Origin: Streptomyces sp. NBC_01551 | GTDB lineage: Bacteria > Actinomycetota > Actinomycetes > Streptomycetales > Streptomycetaceae | NCBI RefSeq assembly: GCF_026339935.1 | Contig: NZ_JAPEPX010000002.1 | Span: 41,328 to 105,327 of the forward strand | Reading direction: 5' to 3' | DNA length: 64,000 bases | In this document: positions 47,740 through 56,844 of the stretch, piece after piece | Layout: each line of letters begins with the position of its first letter | How positions within the stretch are numbered: position 1 is the first letter of the stretch | Position numbers and translations under genes: made by a program | Notes under the pieces: model-generated | The model's input: only the letters and a program-made list of their open reading frames with translations | Databases searched by the model: none | What the model was told of the DNA's origin: nothing

Positions 47740-48519
47740 ATGCCCATCGACTTCCAGCGCCAGGCCCGCCGCGCCCGGCTCCGCCTGGCGGGCATCGGCC
47801 TCGTCGTTCTGGCAGCCGTGGCCGGCGGCGCCGTCGCCCTCATCAACATCGACGATTCCGGCAGCAGCCAGGCGGTCTCAGACGATGCCAAGACGACTCT
47901 CAGCCCCTCGCCCAACATTCCTTCGGCTCCGGGGGCTGGGTCAGGTGCGGATCTGACCCCTGCCACGGCCCCCAAAATCCGCCTGTTCAAGCCGACCACC
48001 ACCACCGAGGGCATCGGGCGGGGCTTTGAGCACTCGGCAATGGGCGCGCGCTCCGCCGCCGTCAGCTACTGGCAGGACCTGAACATCATCGACGATGCGA
48101 TCGCACGTCAACAGTGGCAAGCCATCACGTCAAAGGACTCCCCGGATACGGTCGACCGGCGCGTGTCCGACGTACGCAAGACCCGCGAAGCCGCAGGCCT
48201 GCCACCCTCCGGTCCGGCCCCCGACGGCATCAGCTTCTCCACGACCGTGACGGCCATGCAGGCACTCGGCTTGGAGACGAGCGGCGACGTCGTCCAGGTG
48301 TGGATGAGCTATGACGTATACGCCGTGTTCCGGGACAAGGGTGGTAACCAGAACCCAAAGAAGGGCGAGACGGTCTACCTGATCCTCAAGTGGGAAAACG
48401 GGGACTGGCGCGTGACGGACGAACCTCAGTACAGAAAAAAGCTGACGGGCCCGCAGCCCTACCACCCCGACAGCAGGCCCGCGTTCCAGGACGGATGGAG
48501 GGAGATCGCCCATGGCTAG
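47740..48519 (+). CDS. VirB8-like conjugal transfer protein
   Basis: A 259-aa bitopic protein. An N-terminal membrane helix (LAGIGLVVLAAVAGGAVALI) follows a basic cytoplasmic stretch, then a Ser/Pro-rich linker. An NTF2-like extracellular domain (residues ~100-255) ends in TVYLILKWENGDWRVTDEPQ, typical of VirB8/TcpC scaffold proteins. Lies two bases after the pilin-like gene. Confidence 0.65.
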   Translation: MPIDFQRQARRARLRLAGIGLVVLAAVAGGAVALINIDDSGSSQAVSDDAKTTLSPSPNIPSAPGAGSGADLTPATAPKIRLFKPTTTTEGIGRGFEHSAMGARSAAVSYWQDLNIIDDAIARQQWQAITSKDSPDTVDRRVSDVRKTREAAGLPPSGPAPDGISFSTTVTAMQALGLETSGDVVQVWMSYDVYAVFRDKGGNQNPKKGETVYLILKWENGDWRVTDEPQYRKKLTGPQPYHPDSRPAFQDGWREIAHG

Positions 48520-50377
48520 AACACTGGCCCGACTTATCGCCCTCTTGGCCGCTTTCCTGATCCTGATGACGTCCGGTTCCTCCATAGCTTTTGCGGGCGC
48601 GAAACCACCGGACCCCTACCCGAAGGGGCCGGGCTGGGAGGGGCTTATCGGCATCAGCAAGAAGACCGGCGAGTACTGCCAATTGAACATCGGGGACCTG
48701 TCGGCCCGCGAGGACTGCCGGGAGCCGGTGGATTGCAAGAAGGACTATCCAGCACATCATCCCTGCATTGGAGATGACTCCATTGCGACTCCCGAGGAGG
48801 CCCTGGAGTTCAACCGGGGAGAGCTGAAGCGCTGGAAGGAGGACTTCCCACACAAGAAGTGGGAAAAGTTCGGGCAGCTGAGCAAGTTCCTCGAAAAATG
48901 TGTGGAGAATAACAAGAGCACGTGGTTGAAATGCAAGCTCGCCGGCGAGACCGAGTTCGGGGCTCCCTCACCGACCGTCTCTGAGTGGGTGGCAGGCGAG
49001 ATCTCCAAGATGGCTGCGAGTGCTCTTGAGGAAGCTGCCTCGATGCTCGGGCAGTCGGTGGTGTGGGTCCTGCAACAGTTCGCCGACAAGTTCAACGAGA
49101 TCACGACCATTAATTTGGCCAAGACGGGCATCGGTCCGATGCTCGGCATCACCACCGGGCTCTCGGTGCTCATCGCCGCTTTCCTGCTGCTCGTGCAGTT
49201 CGGCAAGGTGGCCGTGTCACAGCAGGGCGGCCCGGCGGCCACGGCCATCGTCGGCCTGGCCAAGTGGGCCGCCATCCTGGCCGTCTACCTTCTTGCGACC
49301 CAGACCGCGCTCAACTGGTCCGACACGCTCAGCGCGGCTCTCGTCGACGAGGCGTTCAAGGGCGGGGACGCGATGAAGACGAGGATGGGTGAGGTATTCG
49401 CCGGTCTCTTCTCCACCGGTGCCACCGCTGGAACGGCAGGTACCGCGCTCGTTGCCGGCACCAGTGTCACGGCCGGAGCGGTCGGCTTCGTGATCGTCAT
49501 GGCGATCCTGTGCATCCTGGCGATCGGCGCCCTGTGGATCGAGATGCTCGTGCGGCAGGCCGCGATCATGCTCCTGATCATCTCCATGCCCATCGTCCTT
49601 GCCGGGCAGATGACCGACAGCACCCGCACCTGGTGGCCCACGGCCCGCAACGCCCTGATCGCGACCATCCTCACCAAGCCCGTCATCGTGATCTGCTTCA
49701 GCGTCGGGTTCACGGTGATGAAGGGTGCGGAGGGCACCCAGAATGTGATCGTCGGCTTCATGATCTTCGTCATCGCCGGCACCGCCTGGCCGGTGCTCGC
49801 GCGCTTCATGACCTTCACCACCAACGGCGACGGAAACTCGACCGCCTCCGGGGTGATCAGCAGCGTCGGCAGCTCCATGGGCAGCATGTTCGGCGGGAAC
49901 CAGGCGTCCCCGTCCGGGGCGGGCACCGCAGGCGGCGGCAGCGGCTACACGAAGGCGCTCGAAGGCGACAACGAGAGCAACTCTGGCGGCAGCAGCAGCG
50001 CCTGGTCGAAGGCGCTGAAGGGCAGCGGGGGCGGCGGCTCCTTCGCGTCCCCGGTCGCCGCCGCCGCGATGGCTCTCCAGTTGGCCGCGGTCAGCAAGGA
50101 CGTCGTGGAAGGGGCCTTCCAGAACCAGGCGGCGAACGCCGGACTCGGCCCGGCCGCCCAGGGCGGCCGAGGCATCGTGGGCCAACGCAGCGGGGACGGC
50201 GACGCGCCCAGCCAGGCCGACGGCCCGTCCCCTGCTCCAGCCGAATCCGCGGGGCCGGCGCCGGAGCCTCCTCCGCCGCCTGCCCCGCCGTCAAACCAGC
50301 CCACCACGCCGCGGCCTCCCGACCAGCCCACCCAGTACTCGGCTACCCCGCCACCGCCTACCTCCACCGGGAGCTGA
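48512..50377 (+). CDS. VirB6/TrbL-like polytopic conjugation protein
   Basis: The 621-aa product has a cleavable signal peptide (LARLIALLAAFLILMTSGSS, cleavage near AFAGA) and a ~150-residue extracellular region with cysteine pairs. Five to six transmembrane helices follow (about residues 205-440, for example GFVIVMAILCILAIGALWIE and NVIVGFMIFVIAGTAWPVLA). The Gly/Ser- then Pro-rich cytoplasmic tail reads APEPPPPPAPP. This is the inner-membrane channel component of Gram-positive T4SS. It overlaps the VirB8-like gene by eight bases. Confidence 0.75.
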   Translation: MARTLARLIALLAAFLILMTSGSSIAFAGAKPPDPYPKGPGWEGLIGISKKTGEYCQLNIGDLSAREDCREPVDCKKDYPAHHPCIGDDSIATPEEALEFNRGELKRWKEDFPHKKWEKFGQLSKFLEKCVENNKSTWLKCKLAGETEFGAPSPTVSEWVAGEISKMAASALEEAASMLGQSVVWVLQQFADKFNEITTINLAKTGIGPMLGITTGLSVLIAAFLLLVQFGKVAVSQQGGPAATAIVGLAKWAAILAVYLLATQTALNWSDTLSAALVDEAFKGGDAMKTRMGEVFAGLFSTGATAGTAGTALVAGTSVTAGAVGFVIVMAILCILAIGALWIEMLVRQAAIMLLIISMPIVLAGQMTDSTRTWWPTARNALIATILTKPVIVICFSVGFTVMKGAEGTQNVIVGFMIFVIAGTAWPVLARFMTFTTNGDGNSTASGVISSVGSSMGSMFGGNQASPSGAGTAGGGSGYTKALEGDNESNSGGSSSAWSKALKGSGGGGSFASPVAAAAMALQLAAVSKDVVEGAFQNQAANAGLGPAAQGGRGIVGQRSGDGDAPSQADGPSPAPAESAGPAPEPPPPPAPPSNQPTTPRPPDQPTQYSATPPPPTSTGS

Positions 50378-50383
50378 TGCACC

Positions 50384-51913
50384 GTGTCCAGCACCGAACC
50401 GGCCGTCTACAGCGGCTGGCAGACGGAGCGTTCCGGCTTCATGGGCAACCTGTCCGGGCTCGGCTTCGCCTTGGTCGCGGCCGCGTCCGCCATCGCTCTC
50501 ATCCCCATCTACACCCGCTCCTGGTCCAGCGCCTTCATCGCGCTGCCCCTGTCCGCGCTCCTCCTCGCCCTTGCTTATGGGCGGGTCCTGGGGCTCACGG
50601 CGGACGAGTGGATTGTTCTCGCAGTGAGGCATCAGATCGCAGTGGCAACCAGCAAGAACTTCTTCTTCTCCGGTCTGTTCGCTCCGCGGCGGGCCGATGA
50701 CGACACACAGCCGATGGACCTCCCCGGCACGCTCGCCCGCATGCGTCTGCTGGAGGCACCGGACGGCTTGGGCGGCGAGATCGCCGTCATGCACAATCCG
50801 ATCGAGGGCACCTACACGGCCGTGTGCCAGGTCTCGTACCCCGGCCTCGCCTTGATCGACACCGACAAGCAGAACGCCAGGGTGCGCGGCTGGGCCGCGT
50901 TCCTGCGCAGCCAGTGCAAGGAGGACGGCGCCGTCGTGCGGATCGCTGTGCACCAGCGGTCCCTTCCGGACGACGGTGGCGCTCTGCGCTCGTGGGCCGA
51001 GCGCCACACCTCACCGGACGCCCCTGCGGCGGCTGTCCAGGTGCTGGGTGAGCTGATGGCAGGCGCCGGTCCGGCGGCCACCGTCCGCGAGACCTACCTG
51101 TCGGTCACCTTGTCCGCGTCCCGCGCCCGACTCGCCATCAAGGGGGCCGGTGGCGGCCAGATCGGTGCGGCCGCCGTCCTGGTACGCGAGATCAACGCCA
51201 TGCACAGCGCCCTGAGCAGCGCCGGCCTCCACGTCGTGGAGTGGCTGGCCCCCCGGGCAATGGCCCAGGTGATCCGTACCGCCTACGACCCGGAGGCCCA
51301 CCTGACGCTGAGCGCGCGCAACACGTCGGCCGAGGATCCTCAGTGGCAGGGTGCGCCGCGGGGCGTCGATCCCGAACTGGCCGGGCCGGCGGCCACCGAA
51401 ACCGGCTGGGGCATTTACCGCCACGATGGCGCCTGGACGGTGACGTACCAGGTCCGGGGCTTCCCCCGCTCCGACGTCTACGCCACCTTCCTCCAGCCCT
51501 TGTTGCGGCCCCGCTCGAACGCGAGGCGCTCGCTGAGCCTGGTCTACGAGCCCATCGGCCCCGGCAAGGCCCGCGCGGAACTGGCACGGGAGAAGACCAA
51601 GCGCCAAGTGGCGCGGGACATCCGCAAGAAAACAGGTCGAGCCGAGTCCGAGGACGAGAGGCGCGAGGCCATGACCGCGAACGCGCAGGACGTCGCCCGT
51701 GCCTCGGGCCACGGTGTCCTGCGGTTCACCGCGCTGGTGGCAGTCACCGTGACCGACCGGGAGGAATTGGAAACGGCATGCGCCGAGCTCCAGGCGGACG
51801 CGTCGGCCGCGAACCTGGAGATCCGCCGGGCCTGGGGTGCCCAGGATGCTGCGTTCGCCGTATCCGCCCTGCCGCTCGGGCAGGGCCTGCCGGACCGACG
51901 GGTGGGAATCTGA
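50384..51913 (+). CDS. SCO6880-like T4SS protein (PrgI/VirB3-type N-terminus)
   Basis: A 509-aa protein. Two short hydrophobic helices at ~22-62 (GFALVAAASAIALIPIYTRS, IALPLSALLLALAYG) recall VirB3/PrgI. The rest is a large soluble domain related to the N-terminal domain of VirB4 but without an ATPase core. Proteins of this kind are known in Streptomyces as the SCO6880 family and always precede the VirB4-like ATPase, as here; the split suggests VirB3-VirB4N and VirB4C work as a complex. Confidence 0.78.
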   Translation: MSSTEPAVYSGWQTERSGFMGNLSGLGFALVAAASAIALIPIYTRSWSSAFIALPLSALLLALAYGRVLGLTADEWIVLAVRHQIAVATSKNFFFSGLFAPRRADDDTQPMDLPGTLARMRLLEAPDGLGGEIAVMHNPIEGTYTAVCQVSYPGLALIDTDKQNARVRGWAAFLRSQCKEDGAVVRIAVHQRSLPDDGGALRSWAERHTSPDAPAAAVQVLGELMAGAGPAATVRETYLSVTLSASRARLAIKGAGGGQIGAAAVLVREINAMHSALSSAGLHVVEWLAPRAMAQVIRTAYDPEAHLTLSARNTSAEDPQWQGAPRGVDPELAGPAATETGWGIYRHDGAWTVTYQVRGFPRSDVYATFLQPLLRPRSNARRSLSLVYEPIGPGKARAELAREKTKRQVARDIRKKTGRAESEDERREAMTANAQDVARASGHGVLRFTALVAVTVTDREELETACAELQADASAANLEIRRAWGAQDAAFAVSALPLGQGLPDRRVGI

Positions 51914-53463
51914 TGGCTCTGCTCGGTCGCCGCGGTCGCGGCGCAGACACCAACCTGAAGTCCAAGCCCCTGTCGGACTTCGTCGGGACCGGCGTACCCG
52001 TGCCGGCGCCTCGGCAGCTGACCTCGCGTGAGCTGCGGCGGTCCCGGTTGTTGGAGGACCCCGCGTCGGCGATGCGGGTCGCGCCGCGCAAGGGCTGGCC
52101 CCAGCCGTTCGCGGGCCGTGTGGCCTCGCTGGCGAAGCCGGAGGTCTTCCGGGCCGACAGCGAACGGGCGTCCGGGATCTACCCCTTCCTGCACGCCGCT
52201 TCACTTCCGCCGATCGGCGCGTACATCGGCTACAACACGCTCACCATGCAGGCTTTCAGCGCGCATCCGGCAGCCTGGGTACGCGAAGGGCTTGTCACCA
52301 ACCCGAACGTGATGATCACGGGGATCCCGGGGTCCGGGAAGTCCGCGCACATCAAGTCGCTGTGCCTGCGGATGATGGCCTTCGGGCACCGCACCCTGAT
52401 CGCCGGGGACGTCAAGGGCGAGTACCAGGCGATGTGCACGTTCCTCGGGGTAGAGCCCGTCCGGCTCGGCCCCGGCCTGCCGGGCAGGCTCAACCCCCTG
52501 GATGCCGGGCCGCTCGGCATAGACCTCGACAAGGTCACCGATCACGAGGTCTTCAAGGGACGCCTCAAGGAGATCCACCGCCGGCGGCTCACCCTGCTGA
52601 CTGCGCTGCTTGAGCTCCAGCTCCGCCGGGCCCTGAAGCCCGAGGAGGAGGAGAGCCTGGACATCGCGGTCCGGGAGGTCACCGGCGAGCTCCGCGGGCA
52701 GAGCCGGCTGAGCGTCCCCACCCTGCCGTCGGTGTACGCCGTCCTGAAGGACCCCACCTCCGCGATGGCCCGTGAACTCCGGGTGCGGGGCGACGACATC
52801 CAGCTCGCCCGGGAACAGATGGCATCACTGCGCTCCGCGCTCGGCGGCATGATCACCGGCTCGCTGGGAGGTCTCTTCGATCAGGAGACCTCCATCGGTC
52901 TGGACTGGAACGCACCGATCCAGTCCGTGGACATCAGCGCGCTGGAGCAGTACGGCGACGCCACCGTGGCGATGGTGCTCACCTGTGTCTCCTCCTGGGC
53001 GCAATCGGCCATCGACCGGCCCGGCGAGCGGCCGTGGACGGTCGTCCGCGACGAGCTGTGGCGGCAGATGCGTTCGGGCGGTGCCGCGATGGTCCGCAAG
53101 ATCGACGCAGACCTCCGGCTCTCCAGGGCGACGGGCACGATCCAACTGCTCGCCACGCACAGGCTCTCCGACTTCGAGTCCGTCGGGTCCTCCGGTTCGG
53201 AGGCGGTTGCCATCGCCAAGGACCTGATCGCCTCGTGCGAGACCCGTGTCCAGCTGGCGCAGGACACCAAGCCGCTCCAGATCACCAGGGAGGCGATCGG
53301 TCTGACGGATGCGGAGTGCGACCTGATCGGCGGATGGGGTGCCGGCCAGCGCGGCCGCGCGCTGTGGAAGGTGGGCCGCGGCGGCGGCAGCCACCCGGTC
53401 CAGCTGATGCTCTCCCACACCGAGAAGGCGCTGTTCGAGACCGACGAGAGGATGGTGGCTTGA
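51913..53463 (+). CDS. VirB4-like T4SS ATPase
   Basis: A 516-aa ATPase with Walker A TGIPGSGKSAHIKSL at about residues 138-151 and the Walker B-type strand WTVVRDELWRQM. The LLATHRLSDFESVGSSGSEA segment downstream is typical of the VirB4/TraC family. It shares one base with the SCO6880-like gene (TGATG). The hexameric ATPase would energise assembly of the conjugation channel. Confidence 0.82.
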   Translation: MALLGRRGRGADTNLKSKPLSDFVGTGVPVPAPRQLTSRELRRSRLLEDPASAMRVAPRKGWPQPFAGRVASLAKPEVFRADSERASGIYPFLHAASLPPIGAYIGYNTLTMQAFSAHPAAWVREGLVTNPNVMITGIPGSGKSAHIKSLCLRMMAFGHRTLIAGDVKGEYQAMCTFLGVEPVRLGPGLPGRLNPLDAGPLGIDLDKVTDHEVFKGRLKEIHRRRLTLLTALLELQLRRALKPEEEESLDIAVREVTGELRGQSRLSVPTLPSVYAVLKDPTSAMARELRVRGDDIQLAREQMASLRSALGGMITGSLGGLFDQETSIGLDWNAPIQSVDISALEQYGDATVAMVLTCVSSWAQSAIDRPGERPWTVVRDELWRQMRSGGAAMVRKIDADLRLSRATGTIQLLATHRLSDFESVGSSGSEAVAIAKDLIASCETRVQLAQDTKPLQITREAIGLTDAECDLIGGWGAGQRGRALWKVGRGGGSHPVQLMLSHTEKALFETDERMVA

Positions 53464-53464
53464 C

Positions 53465-55147
53465 ATGTCCGAGCGCACCGGCCCGTCTGCTGCCGGGCTC
53501 GACGACAACACGCTGCTCGCCGCCTACGGCGCGGGCCTCGTCGTCACGGTCGGCGGTTCCGTCCTGCTCGCCGGACCGCTCGCCGGGCTGCTCTCCGGCA
53601 ACGGCTGGGTCGGCAGCAGCGAAGGCGTTCCCACCACGGTCCTGTCGGCCCTCGTCAAGGGCCCCGGCTCCGTCTACCAGCCGGCCCCGCCCCCCTGGCT
53701 GTTCTACGCGCTCACCGTGTTCTTCGTACTCGCCCTGGGCGCCCTGATCGTCAGGGCCGCCGGCGCGATGTCCTTCGGCGGGAGCTCCGGGGGCGCCCAG
53801 TGGGGCGGCGCGAAGATCGAGCGGAAGATGGCCGCGCAGAACGACCCGCTGAAGCGGATCAACCGCATCACCGCCGGCCGCGGCTTGCGTACGAAGGCCA
53901 TCGTGGCGGCCCAGCCCAACATCTCCGCGACCGTCTTCGGCGTACCCGGCTCGTCGAAGACGACCGGCCTGGTACTGCCGAACGCCGCGGAATGGCAGGG
54001 TCCGCTGGTGGTCACCACCACCAAGGCCGCCGACCTGGACGTCATCTACGCCCGCCGCCGCGCCATCGGCCCGGTCTGGGTCATCGCCCCGGCCGGCATC
54101 CCCGGCCGCGCCACCGACCACTGGTCCCCGGTCGCGTACTGCACCGATGCCAAGGCCGCCGACCGGATGGCCGCCTGGTCGGCCGAAGGGTCCTCGTCCG
54201 GCGACGACAAACGCGCGGCCCCGTGGGTCGACCAGGCCAAGAGCGTCCTCAAGGGCATCATGCTCGCCGCCCAGCTCTCCGGCGGCGGCATCAGCGACAT
54301 GCGCCGCTGGATCAGCCTCGGCAGGGACGCGGTCGACCACGTCCGCGCGATCCTCCTCGCCCACGGCTACGCCGACGTCGCCGAGGACTACGCCTCCCCC
54401 TGGCTGCGCCTCCACGAGGACGGCATCGGATCCATCCAGTTCAGCCTCAACGTCCTGGCCCGCGTCTTCGCCGACGAAGAGGTCCGCGAGACCTGCTCCC
54501 GCTCCGACTTCACCTTCGAGGAATGGCTCGACCGGCAGGGCACCATCTGCATCATCGCCTCCGAGGCCGACGCCGACCGCTTCGCCCCGCTCATCAGCTC
54601 CCTGATCGCCGGAGCCATCCACGCCGCGGAGTCCCGCTACAACGCGACCGGCAAGCCCATCAGCCCGAGCGTCGGCGTCCTCGTCGACGAGGCGGGCAAC
54701 ATGCTGCGCTACCCCCGGCTGCCCAACATCCTCACGACCGGCCGCGGCATGGGCATCACCATGCTCACCGTCTGGCACGACCTCTCCCAGCTCCGCGAGT
54801 CCCTCGGCACGCAGAAGGCCAACACCGTCCTGTCCGCGAGCGGTCTGCGCATGCTGCTGCCCGGCTGCGGCGACCTGGAGACCCTGCGCTACTTCTCCGG
54901 CCTCTACGGCCGCACTGAGGTCATGAAGACCAGCCACGGCCGCTCCCGCGGCGAGCACTCCACCAACACCCAGGCCACCGAGACCGACCTGGCCCCCGTC
55001 CACTCCCTCCAGCAGCTGCCCGACTTCACCGCCATCGCCCAGTACACGAACCTGCCGCCCATCAAGGTGAAGATGCGCCTCACCTTCCGCGACAAGGACC
55101 TCAAGAAGCTCCTCGCGGAGCCCGAGGCCGCCCCCGCCAAGAAGTAG
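53465..55147 (+). CDS. VirD4/TraG-like T4SS coupling protein
   Basis: A 560-aa protein. Two N-terminal transmembrane helices (~18-42 and ~78-98) are followed by a VirD4-type motor domain: VFGVPGSSKTTGLVLP as Walker A, where Ser replaces the glycine before Lys, and VGVLVDEAGNML as Walker B. TVWHDLSQLRESLGTQKANT (arginine-finger region) and the C-terminal TraG/TraD part complete it. It would recruit the relaxosome/DNA to the channel. No relaxase gene was recognised in the window. Confidence 0.85.
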   Translation: MSERTGPSAAGLDDNTLLAAYGAGLVVTVGGSVLLAGPLAGLLSGNGWVGSSEGVPTTVLSALVKGPGSVYQPAPPPWLFYALTVFFVLALGALIVRAAGAMSFGGSSGGAQWGGAKIERKMAAQNDPLKRINRITAGRGLRTKAIVAAQPNISATVFGVPGSSKTTGLVLPNAAEWQGPLVVTTTKAADLDVIYARRRAIGPVWVIAPAGIPGRATDHWSPVAYCTDAKAADRMAAWSAEGSSSGDDKRAAPWVDQAKSVLKGIMLAAQLSGGGISDMRRWISLGRDAVDHVRAILLAHGYADVAEDYASPWLRLHEDGIGSIQFSLNVLARVFADEEVRETCSRSDFTFEEWLDRQGTICIIASEADADRFAPLISSLIAGAIHAAESRYNATGKPISPSVGVLVDEAGNMLRYPRLPNILTTGRGMGITMLTVWHDLSQLRESLGTQKANTVLSASGLRMLLPGCGDLETLRYFSGLYGRTEVMKTSHGRSRGEHSTNTQATETDLAPVHSLQQLPDFTAIAQYTNLPPIKVKMRLTFRDKDLKKLLAEPEAAPAKK

Positions 55148-55178
55148 CCGACGCAGCGACGCCCTCCAGGAGACACCC

Positions 55179-55700
55179 GTGCCCGACCCGTTGAACCCCG
55201 CCGACCTCTGGCCGATGCCCCCCGGCGGCGCCGCACAACAGGCAGCCGAGCCGCAGCGCTGGGTATGGGCGGCCATGGACCCCGCCGAACGCCGCCTCCG
55301 GATGCGCGAGCTCGGCGTATGGGTCGACTGGCTCCGCACCACCTTCGAACTCCACAACACGATCACGCACTGCTGGTACCGGCACTGCGCCGTCGTCGAG
55401 CACCTCACCGCCCTCTACGCAGGCTGGGTCCGTACCTACGCCGGGGAGGAGGCGCCCGGCCGCGAGCTCGCCGAAGCCGACTGGATCAACACCCTGCACG
55501 CCTTCACCCCGCGCCTGAAGCTCGCCGCCTGCGCGACCGGGACCCACCAGGAACCGCCGATGTCCGTGCCGTCGCCTGCCGGCAGCGCCGAGGAATTCGA
55601 GCTGTACCTGACGCTCTCCGACGCGACGACCGCCCCGGCCGCCCACCCGGCGGCGGCCGAGCTGAGCCGACGCGAAGCCGAGCTCAACGCCCCGTTGTAG
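55179..55700 (+). CDS. DUF4913 protein
   Basis: A 173-aa protein of the DUF4913 family: WVDWLRTTFELHNTI, then CWYRHCAVVEHLTALYAGWV. This family is found almost only in actinobacterial conjugative elements next to the coupling protein. GTG 55179 follows CCAGGAGACACCC. The product probably assists the VirD4-like protein or is a relaxosome accessory; function not established. Confidence 0.75.
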   Translation: MPDPLNPADLWPMPPGGAAQQAAEPQRWVWAAMDPAERRLRMRELGVWVDWLRTTFELHNTITHCWYRHCAVVEHLTALYAGWVRTYAGEEAPGRELAEADWINTLHAFTPRLKLAACATGTHQEPPMSVPSPAGSAEEFELYLTLSDATTAPAAHPAAAELSRREAELNAPL

Positions 55701-55730
55701 CCGACCGCCCGACCACGTGGAGGTTCCGCG

Positions 55731-56250
55731 ATGTCCACACCGACGGATCCGGCAGCCGGCCAGGCAGCCGCCGCGCACGCGCGGGCTTCGGTGCCCCTGT
55801 GGCAGGACGCCGACCCGTCGACGGGCACCACCGTCCGGTCGCCGCACCGCGACTCGCCCGAGTCCCCCTCACGCCACCCGACTTGAGAACCATCTGGAAT
55901 GGCAGCGGATCCAGACCGTCCGCGGCGCCCTGCGCAACGTCTGGGACGTCATGAAGGAGAAGGCGGGCGCCTCTTGGGACGCCCTCCGCGCCGACACGCG
56001 CTTCCAGGGCTTCTGGCGGGCGGCGTCCATCCGGTTCTGTGAGGCGGTCTCCGTCCAGGCGGCGGCCCTCGCCAACCGCCTCCAGCCGGGGACAGGCGAC
56101 CTGCCGACAGCCGACGCCCTCCTGAAACTCTCCAGCACCGCGCTCACCTACAGCGCCGTCGCCGCAGCCCAGGTGACCCCGGCGGCCGCGCCGGCGCCGA
56201 CGGTCGCCACACCCCCACCACCCGCGCAGCGCACCCGCATCTCGGCCTAG
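55731..56250 (+). pseudogene. Small T4SS-region protein with an apparent frameshift
   Basis: ATG 55731 has GGAGG eight bases upstream and gives STPTDPAAGQAAAAHARASV, then stops after ~51 codons. From about 55880 a different frame has strong codon bias (ENHLEWQRIQTVRGALRNVW, FQGFWRAASIRFCEAVSVQA) and runs to 56250. One indel near the C5 run around 55863-55867 would join them into a ~172-aa helical protein. Function unknown. Confidence 0.5.
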
Positions 56251-56280
56251 CGCTAGCCCGAGACACCGGCTGGACGGAGC

Positions 56281-56431
56281 GTTCGCCGTGCGGCCGCGGG
56301 GATGATCCAGAGGCCCGGCGCGCGGCCGGGGAGCCACTGGATTGCTCCCCGACCCCACGGGGATGGCCCCTGCGACAGGGGGAAGGGCCCGACTCCCCAG
56401 TCCTGCTCCCCGCGCACGCGGGGACGGCCCC
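56281..56431 (+). CRISPR. Type I-E CRISPR mini-array, three repeats
   Basis: 29-bp units at 56281, 56342 and 56403 recur at exactly 61 bases with two 32-base spacers. The last unit (CTGCTCCCCGCGCACGCGGG then GACGGCCCC) is closest to the consensus; the first is degraded. No leader motif of the 31.4/38.6-kb type was found upstream, where the T4SS region ends. Confidence 0.8.
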
Positions 56432-56844
56432 ACCAGACCGGATCGAAGGGCAAGCCCGCTGCTCTATGCCGAGGCGAGCCTCGGACGGCCCAAGTCCGCC
56501 GGCGTCCTCCGCGTCCGAACGGCCGACGCAGCGAGCGGCACCTTCTGGTGACTGCCAGCCCGGCAGACCGGCCAGATTGCCCGAGGTCCCGGGATTCCCG
56601 TCAAGGACGGAAGCCCCCGGGACCGACGTCGTCACGCGCCTGGACCGCCGTGGCGTGCAGGCGGTCTGGGCAGGACCCCCTCGCCACAGGATGTGCCGGG
56701 CCCGGCCAGCGTGATTCACGGCGCATGTTTTCGAACAAGCCGGAGGTCCCACATTCGCCTCGGAAGAATTATCGGTAATGGAGGGGGACGACTGGAGCGT
56801 TCTCACATACGAGGCAGGCGACAACCTCTTGTACGAGATGGAGC
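56432..56844. other. Intergenic stretch after the CRISPR array
   Basis: No supported gene. An A/T-richer patch at 56715-56780 precedes the sigma-like gene and may hold its promoter. Confidence 0.4.

Noticed and set aside
53282..55408. A 708-codon minus-strand ORF opposite the VirD4-like gene
   Set aside because: A shadow of the coupling protein gene; the plus-strand frame carries all conserved T4SS motifs.
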